Positions 57,841 to 64,000 of a stretch of DNA of 64,000 nucleotides are shown in pieces. A model generated the notes under the pieces. That model was not told the origin of the DNA and searched no databases. It was given only the letters and a program-made list of their open reading frames with translations. Where the stretch lies: NCBI RefSeq assembly GCF_964204645.1, contig NC_134032.1, positions 14,626,275-14,690,274 on the forward strand, in the 5' to 3' direction. Positions within the stretch are counted from its first letter, which is position 1; every line of letters starts with the position of its first letter. The translations under genes and the position numbers were made by a program. The stretch comes from Tubulanus polymorphus. Lineage: Eukaryota > Nemertea > Palaeonemertea > Tubulaniformes > Tubulanidae.

Positions 57841-58586
57841 TATTCAGCACTGATTTGTACGACTTGCCACAATTCAATATCTTCCTCTAAACTGCCTCCG
57901 TAGGCGACCGTTTCATGCCAAATTTTCTCCAATTTCAAATTCGCTTTTTTCGCTATTTCGGCGAGAATTTCCATGAATCCTAAACCGCTACCGAAACAGA
58001 TAACGGCCCGCCCGCCCGGACGTAGGTGTCCGTGGGCTCCCGTTATAAAACGGCCGATAGCCTCGTAATCTCGGTCAATTAAAGAGCGATCCAACATCGT
58101 TAATTCATCTGCTCTATCGACGGGCTCGTACAGATATGGAGTATGCCAGAAAATTAAATCAAACTTTTCATCTTCGCGAATATTTCCGTAAACGTCGGAA
58201 TATCGCACGTCTCCCGGGACTGCGTAACGCTCAAAATTCACTTTAGTATTCTCTAAAGCTTGTCGATTGATGTCGGTCGCCAACACGTAACTAAGCTTCG
58301 ATTTATTGCGTAAATAATAAACGACGCTGACGCAACCAGTACCGCATCCGATTTCTAACATTCTAGCGCCATCTACTGTCTCTTGCGGTAGATTCAGCGC
58401 CATCGACTCGTAACCCGTCATATAGTAAACGTCGTGAAAATTTACGAACTTCTCGCCGCAAAATTCAAACTCGTGTCGACCTCCGTCTTGTGATATCAAT
58501 TTCTCATTTACTCCAAGCAGACGCCTACAGTCCGCCACGATCTCATTAGTTTTGTCCAATTTCTTCTGATCCAAAGAAGTCGTCAT
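57840..58586 (-). CDS. Class I SAM-dependent methyltransferase, MTS/PrmC-like fold, copy 3
   Basis: Intronless, 248 aa, beginning MTTSLDQKK with gttttaaaATG-like upstream context shared with the copies at 60028 and 61929. Motif I reads [16 protein letters not shown], followed by [12 protein letters not shown] and DLIFWHTPYLYEP. The N-terminal 70 residues (RRLLGVNEKL, HDVYYMTGYESMALNL) and the C-terminal 70 residues differ strongly from copies 1 and 2, while the middle is nearly identical even in silent sites. It is the first of a cluster with the pseudogene at 59675 and genes at 60028 and 61929, all on the minus strand. The 3' end is flanked by broken pieces of the ACACCGC-type palindromic element (57590-57840). 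Confidence 0.85.
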   Translation of the reverse strand: MTTSLDQKKLDKTNEIVADCRRLLGVNEKLISQDGGRHEFEFCGEKFVNFHDVYYMTGYESMALNLPQETVDGARMLEIGCGTGCVSVVYYLRNKSKLSYVLATDINRQALENTKVNFERYAVPGDVRYSDVYGNIREDEKFDLIFWHTPYLYEPVDRADELTMLDRSLIDRDYEAIGRFITGAHGHLRPGGRAVICFGSGLGFMEILAEIAKKANLKLEKIWHETVAYGGSLEEDIELWQVVQISAE

Positions 58587-59039
58587 TTTAACAGTTTCTC
58601 CACAAAGCAGTTTATGAATATAACAAGTAAAAATGTGCCTTTATCATTCATTTGTTATCAGAGGTCAGAGTTTTATCTTTAATGTATAAATTGATGCTCT
58701 AGTTTTGGTTCATTCTTATCTCGTTTGACTTTTACCTCCTCATAAAACCAATTCAGCGATCGATCTTCAATCTCAAAAACCAAACCAAATATCGACGGAG
58801 AAAATTAATGGAACATCTAAGAGTGTGCAGATATATTATTTGAAACCATAGGATTTAAATGAAGTGTTAGTTTGATTCTATTGTATTTAATTTCACAGTT
58901 TATAACAGAAAATGAATAAACTGTGATACTAAAACACCAGTCAAATGAGATCAGCTTTTACATATATCACACTATGACTGAACATTGGAGTGAACTGGCA
59001 CCATTCATGACTGCATGTTACATGCACCAGTCACTAGTG

Positions 59040-59340
59040 ACATGTATCTCTACCAAACCACTAACCCTAGGTCACATGACCACCAGTGACATCATACTCC
59101 TAGCCAGCCAATCAAACCCTAACCCTAGCCCTAGGTCACATGACCACCAATGACATCATGACTCTAGCCAGCCAATCACATATAAACCCTAGGTCAGCTG
59201 ACCAACTGTGACTTGTAATCCTAGCCAGCCAATCACAGATCACCCCTAGGTCAGCTAAACATCTGTGACATGTAATCCTTCTCAGCCAATCACAGTTCAC
59301 CCCTAAGTCAGCTGACCAACTGTGACATGTAATTAGAAGT
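59040..59340. repeat. 58-bp-type satellite, about 5 units, 3' of the methyltransferase pseudogene
   Basis: CTAGCCAGCCAATCA and AGGTCACATGACCACC units as in the EXT1 intron copies. The bases before it (58740-59000) also match 35985-36240. Confidence 0.82.
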
Positions 59341-59674
59341 TTTGTTGAGAGAACAGAAAGCTTTGTCAGTCCCCACAGAAATCCATTCACGCTCTTGGGA
59401 CTTTTAGAGTTATCACTTACATCATTGATACAATCAAAAAAAAGAAATGAATGCATCATTAAATATCTTTTTTTTCATGAATACACAATACAAGAGAACT
59501 TTATTGAACTCAATAAAATTTAATAATGAAAATAATTCAAGAGTGTAATACAATGAAGAACAGACAGGTGACAGTTATATAATAATGCAATCAAAAGGGC
59601 CGGCAGCGCGTAACGCACACAGGGCTCTGTCACCAGAAACCCAGAGTGGTCCAAACGCTTGTCGTATAAACTCA

Positions 59675-59976
59675 ATACAGCTCAAGATCTCCGGATAACA
59701 TTTCACTGTTCGTGCTAGATTTTCACCAGTTTCATATAATTCACTTCATTTGCTTTTTCATTCAGCGCCCTCTACTGTCTGTTCTGGTAAATTCAGCGCC
59801 ATCGTATTGTTTCCCGTCAAATAGTAAACCTCGTGAAAATTAACAAATTTCGCGCCGCAAAATTCAAACTCGCGTCGACCTCCGTCGTCTGCTATCAATT
59901 TCTCATTTACTCCAAGCAGACGTCGATAGTTCTCAACAATCTCATCGGATTCGTCAAATTTTTTCTGGTCCAACAT
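59675..59976 (-). pseudogene. Methyltransferase paralogue broken by an internal deletion
   Basis: The first 70 codons match the family ([46 protein letters not shown]). Right after the codons for TVEG the sequence jumps to the far C-terminal part: the bases encoding LNEKANEVN, then IWHE-like and DLELY-like stretches, recognisable by comparison with the gene at 61929-62699. About 480 bases holding the SAM-binding site and the catalytic loop are missing. The downstream remainder is out of frame and also carries TAG for the expected Trp codon. The start is altered as well, with no MTTS leader before the Gln-Lys-Lys. It is a dead or at most very short open frame. Confidence 0.8.
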
Positions 59977-60027
59977 GGGCTCAGTAATTACTAATTATAT
60001 AAGATTTTAGGGATGATTTGGTAAAAG

Positions 60028-60762
60028 TTACACAGACACTTGCCACAGTTCTACATCGCCGGATAATATTTCACCTAAGAAAATTACTTCATGCCAAATT
60101 CTCTCCAACCTCCGGTTCACTTTCAGCGCTTTTTCCTTAAGAACTTCTATAAATCCAATATGGCTTCCGAAACTGAAAACTGCCTTTCCGCCCGGGCGTA
60201 GGTGAGTTTGGGCCCCAGTAATATAACGCCCGAGAGCCTCGTAGCCGGGGTCGGCCATAGCTCGATCTAACATCGTCAAATCTCCGGCTTTTTCAATCGG
60301 GAGATAAAAACAAGGAGTATGCCAGAAAATCAAATCAAACTTTTCATCTTCGCGAATATTTTCGAACACGTCGGAATATCGCACGTCTCCCGGGACGGCG
60401 TAACGCTCAAAATTCACTTTAGTATTCTCTAAAGCTTGTCGGTTGATGTCGGTCGCCAACACGTAGCTAAGCTTCGATTTATTGCGTAAATAATGTACGA
60501 CGCTGACGCAACCAGTTCCGCAACCGATTTCTAACAATCTAGCGCCATCTACTGTCTGCTCCGGTAAATTCATTACCATCGAATCGAAACCTGGGTAATA
60601 ATATACATTTCGAAAATTGACAAATTTTTCGCCGCACAATTCAAACTCGTGTCGACCTCCATCGTCTGCTATTAACTTTTCATAGATCTCAGCGAGACGT
60701 CGCGATTCCGTAAACATTTCGTTAGTTTTCTCCAATTTATTCTGATCCAAAGAAGTCGCCAT
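60028..60762 (-). CDS. Class I SAM-dependent methyltransferase, MTS/PrmC-like fold, copy 4
   Basis: Intronless, 244 aa, start MATSLDQNKLEK. The SAM site is [12 protein letters not shown], then [12 protein letters not shown] and DLIFWHTPCFYLP; the Tyr of the motif-IV-like loop is Cys in this copy only. The C terminus (RRLERIWHEVIFLGEI...ELWQVSV) is shorter than in its relatives. The N-terminal third (RRLAEIYEKL, NVYYYPGFDSMVMNL) is distinct, whereas the middle shares long near-identical DNA with all other copies. It lies between the pseudogene and the copy at 61929, on the same strand. Confidence 0.85.
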   Translation of the reverse strand: MATSLDQNKLEKTNEMFTESRRLAEIYEKLIADDGGRHEFELCGEKFVNFRNVYYYPGFDSMVMNLPEQTVDGARLLEIGCGTGCVSVVHYLRNKSKLSYVLATDINRQALENTKVNFERYAVPGDVRYSDVFENIREDEKFDLIFWHTPCFYLPIEKAGDLTMLDRAMADPGYEALGRYITGAQTHLRPGGKAVFSFGSHIGFIEVLKEKALKVNRRLERIWHEVIFLGEILSGDVELWQVSV

Positions 60763-60980
60763 TTTAACAGTGTCAGTTTATCGAGTAGAAACAAGCGATC
60801 ATCAGTATATGGACTGAGAGCGCAGTGCCTCGAGTAGACACAATTAGATATGATCATAGTTCAGTTATGAAAATATATCATAGTTACGCTAAAAAACATT
60901 TATGCCTTGTTTCTCCTTTCTGGTGAGTCCACCTTGACCCCACCAGCTGCCTATATACCCTGCTAACCATAACAGACCCA

Positions 60981-61117
60981 GGGGCCGGTTCCTCAGTCGA
61001 GACTTAAGTCCAAAAATGGTCTTAAATTTTAAGACTGGTCTTAAGTTGTTGGATTGGTTATAGAACTAAGACTTAAATTGGTCTTAAGCCTAAGCCATGA
61101 CTATGGAACTGGGCCCA
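60981..61117. mobile_element. Palindromic mini-element, TTAAGAC-core subfamily
   Basis: Tips GGGGCCGGTTCCTCAGTC and GACTATGGAACTGGGCCC. Its core, CTTAAGTTGTTGGATTGG then TTATAGAACTAAGA, is the reverse complement of the 47-bp array unit at 42255-42790. Confidence 0.7.
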
Positions 61118-61469
61118 GCAGTTTTAGAAATGAACTGATTACAAATTTCATCACAGTTAACAACAGTGAACCACCAGCCGATTAGGAGAAACAAAGTATC
61201 ATTTCAGTTTAGCCTTATATAATGTCTGACCTGATTCATGTGTCTGGCGCTCTCATTTTTTTTAAAATATCAAGCTCATCGTCCTATTTAGTTAATTCAT
61301 AGATAAAGGGGTCATCTAAGAAAATCATCTGACAAGAGTAAAGTTCAATATTTCAGGGTTGTACCAGTATTTGCTGGGCCCTGGCTGAAGAGGTGCAGGG
61401 ACCCCCGCTGAGACCTATAGATAAGTTTGGGTTGCACAGTTTCCATAGTAAGATCTACATTATGAAGTG

Positions 61470-61560
61470 AATGAAGATAACAAGAGGCCCATGGGCCCAT
61501 ACTGCGGTATTAAGTACCCGCTCTCATCTACCAGATAACGAACGAGAAAAATGCGATCGA
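61470..61560 (+). mobile_element. Fragment of a dispersed repeat with AGGCCCATGGGCC
   Basis: AACAAGAGGCCCATGGGCC followed by a short body resembles a dispersed repeat head common in molluscan DNA as I remember it. This is used only as a weak taxonomic hint. Confidence 0.35.
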
Positions 61561-61928
61561 ATAACTTTTTGGACCATTAAATCAGAAATCTGGTGACGCT
61601 ACGTTGTGGGGAATAATTGAAACATTTTTTTAGTCATTTTCAGCTGTTTCTAATGTTTTACGTGAACGGAGTGACAATTTGAAGTTAATATGAAAATGAG
61701 AAGAGTCGGCGCTTTTTTTTCGTACTACTATTTTTTCGATCCATTTTACTAGCATTGGCGAGATACGACTTTTAGAGTCTCAATTTAACATTCTTCATAG
61801 ATAAATATTATTGATTCTTATTGATTTATTCCTGTATCGATGTTATTGTAGTTCCTCCACTGGAAGGATTTGTAATGAACAGAGTTCTCGGAGATTATTT
61901 TGAAACGCTTTTATACAAGATATTTGTA

Positions 61929-62699
61929 TCAATAGACGTCAACCAATGCTGAAAATGATAAAACAAATTTAATTCCCCATCTACATAATGCATACAGCTC
62001 GAGATCTTCGCACAAAATTTCGCTGTAGGTCAAAGTTTCGTGCCAGATTTTCTCAAGTTTCATATTCACTTCATTTGCTTTTTCGTTCAGAACTTCAATG
62101 AATCCATAACCGCTTCCGAAACTAAAAACTGCCCTCCCGCCCGGGCGTAGATGTTTGTGGGCGCCGGTTACAAAATGCCCGATAGCCTCGTACGCGGGGT
62201 TGACCAAAGCTCGGTCCAGCATAGTTAAATCTGCAGCTTTATCAATCGAGAGATAAAGATAGGGAGTATGGCAGAAAATCAAATCAAACTTTTCATCTTC
62301 GCAAATATTTTCGAACACGTCAGAATATCCGACGTCTCCCGGGACGGCGTAACGCTCAAAATTCACTTTAGTATTCTCTAAAGCTTGTCGGTTGATGTCG
62401 GTCGCCAACACGTAACTAAGCTTCGATTTATTGCGTAAATAATGTACGACGCTCATGCAACCAGTACCGCATCCGATTTCTAACATTCTAGCGCCATCTA
62501 CTGTCTGTTCCGGTAGATTCAGCGCCCCCGTGTTGTAACCCGGGTGATAATACACGTCGCGTAAATGAACGAATTTCACGCCACAAAATTCAAACTCGTA
62601 TCGACCTCCGCCGTCTGCGACCGATTTCTGATTGACTTCTTGCAGACGTCGCGATTCCGTCAAAATCTCGTTAGTTTTCTGATTCAAAGAAGTCGTCAT
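61929..62699 (-). CDS. Class I SAM-dependent methyltransferase, MTS/PrmC-like fold, copy 5 (C terminus diverged)
   Basis: Intronless, 256 aa, start [13 protein letters not shown], two residues shorter at the head than copy 3. Motifs are [28 protein letters not shown] and [13 protein letters not shown], so the Trp of the WH pair is Cys here. After ELYALCR the reading frame runs into a sequence ([16 protein letters not shown]) unlike the ELWxV endings of the other copies, so the original end has been lost or shifted. It is the most upstream copy of the cluster. A T-rich tract precedes the start. Confidence 0.8.
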   Translation of the reverse strand: MTTSLNQKTNEILTESRRLQEVNQKSVADGGGRYEFEFCGVKFVHLRDVYYHPGYNTGALNLPEQTVDGARMLEIGCGTGCMSVVHYLRNKSKLSYVLATDINRQALENTKVNFERYAVPGDVGYSDVFENICEDEKFDLIFCHTPYLYLSIDKAADLTMLDRALVNPAYEAIGHFVTGAHKHLRPGGRAVFSFGSGYGFIEVLNEKANEVNMKLEKIWHETLTYSEILCEDLELYALCRWGIKFVLSFSALVDVY

Positions 62700-62814
62700 T
62701 TTAACAGTATTTTTTTTTCTTCAGTCTATTGAGAGTAAGAACAATGCACAAGCACAGAATACACCGTAAAATGCTATTCGCTTGAGAGACAGCTGTGTGT
62801 GTGTCTGATCAGAT

Positions 62815-63200
62815 TTATAGCTACGTCTACACTAGCATTTTGTACCCGGGGGGGGGGGTTATGCGTCTCCGCTACTATGCGTCTCCGCTACGCTCCAAAC
62901 ACGGGTTCAATGCAGAGTTTTCTGCAAAACCCGGGTTTTAGAAACCCTTCTTGAAAGAGAAGAGCACACTTCGCATTGAACTCGCGTTTGCCTAAAACTC
63001 CACATTTTTTGCTAGCGTAGACAGTGAACCCGCGTTCAATGCAGGATTCGGGCGCCACAATTGACCTTGAACTTGCACTACAGATGTTGATTCTTATTTA
63101 CCGGAACTGTGTTAGGTGTAGACGCTACTCACAGGTTTTCATTGGACCCGGGTATGTTGAAACCCAGGTACAACGCGCTAGTGTAGACAAGGTTTATGCG
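62815..63200. mobile_element. Probable palindromic element with CTACACTAG ends
   Basis: TACGTCTACACTAGC at the left and GCGCTAGTGTAGACAAGG at the right are inverted; CCCGGGTTTTAGAAACCC and AACCCGCGTTCAATGCA lie inside. A similar design with GCGTTCACACTA and TAGTGTGGACGC ends occurs at 39145-39345. Confidence 0.45.
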
Positions 63201-64000
63201 TATACTGCGGTTGTAGTGTTTTTTTTTTTTAAATCAGGTAACTCATTCCATGGGGGACCAGTTATTCAGTTCATTCATTCATAAGTCCAGGGATTATCTC
63301 AGAAAATTGGTTTTACAAACTGCTGCAGTTGATCACACCATCTGATGGGATAGCCAGTAACACGTTGGTCGAGGTCATCGATCAGTTTCAGCTTATCCTT
63401 CTTACTCGGTGAAACTACAAGTCTGTAGGGTCGGTTCAAAAGGGTCAGTTCCTAAATTCAACTGAAGAAAAAAGTTTGACCAAAACCAGTTTATTTTCTA
63501 AGCATTTTACACTTTATTTTTGTTATACAAGAGATATCATATTCACTAACAAATAACTATAGCGTTTAGCAGTACATAATTCTAATTAAGGAAAATGTTA
63601 ATTACATGGTCCCCACAGTTATATGAATTCAAAATTTCCAGGTTTTTCCCAAGAATTTCACGGGTGATTTTTCAATTTTCCCAAATGGAAATGAACACAT
63701 ATCGTCATGCAACAGTCAACATTTTAGCGGTGACAGGTTGATAAAGGTGATTTTCAAGGGAAATTGCTGAAGAGAGCCGCCCTTGGCAAATGCGATACGT
63801 GAAATGTAATGAATTTCCCAAGTATTTCCCTGATTTGAGGAAAATTTTCAAATTCCCAAATATTTCTAAACCGGGAATTATCATTTCAAAATTCCAAAGT
63901 TTTTCCCAATTTCCCCGTTCTGTGGGAACCATGTTATGAATACGTATCATACGGAATAAGCAAAGAAAAGCATCGAAATAAACGTGCAATGTATGCAATT
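63200..64000. other. Window end, no gene recognised
   Basis: Contains TTTCCCAA/GAATTTCC words of a dispersed repeat also seen at 28.8 and 53.2 kb. Short frames only. Confidence 0.45.

Overview
The window looks like nuclear DNA of a bilaterian invertebrate. Two multi-exon animal genes with GT-AG introns can be read exon by exon, several intronless genes lie among them, and most of the rest is tandem arrays and small palindromic transposons. The gene set fits a lophotrochozoan. A mollusc is my best guess, because of a dispersed element around 61.48 kb carrying AGGCCCATGGGCC that resembles repeats I associate with molluscan genomes. I cannot fix the species from sequence alone.

Layout. (1) 1-13.5 kb: no confident gene. 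It holds palindromic mini-elements, short satellites, two LINE-end fragments in opposite orientation, and an intact 788-bp foldback element with an 8-bp target duplication. (2) 13.5-44.5 kb, minus strand: a complete EXT1 (exostosin-1) gene in 8 coding exons, predicted 769 aa, whose spliced frame closes exactly. Intron 1 is 21.7 kb and contains many satellite arrays plus two intronless class I methyltransferase genes on the same strand, lying in a tandem segmental duplication. (3) 47.2-56.9 kb, minus strand: the last 12 exons (567 aa) of a multi-Tudor protein, most like RNF17/TDRD4. Its 5' exons are not found in the window. Its introns hold large arrays, one of which repeatedly copies the exon end with its 5' splice site. 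(4) 57.8-62.7 kb, minus strand: three more intronless methyltransferase paralogues and one paralogue broken by an internal deletion. If the Tudor gene continues beyond 64 kb, these lie in one of its introns.

Function. EXT1 would be the Golgi/ER co-polymerase that extends heparan sulfate. The Tudor protein would belong to germline piRNA granules and bind methyl-arginine ligands. The five methyltransferase copies have a clear SAM-binding fold, but a tryptophan-histidine pair stands where N5-glutamine or adenine methyltransferases carry the asparagine of NPPY, so their substrate is unknown. The copies share a nearly identical central third and have divergent ends, which suggests gene conversion.

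The most notable structures are: the methyltransferase family nested in a host gene, with its converted core and a deletion pseudogene; the minisatellite that multiplied a real 5' splice site about ten times; a palindromic transposon family whose tips and core appear to have seeded two separate tandem arrays; and two 788-bp foldback elements, each with a perfect 8-bp target duplication.
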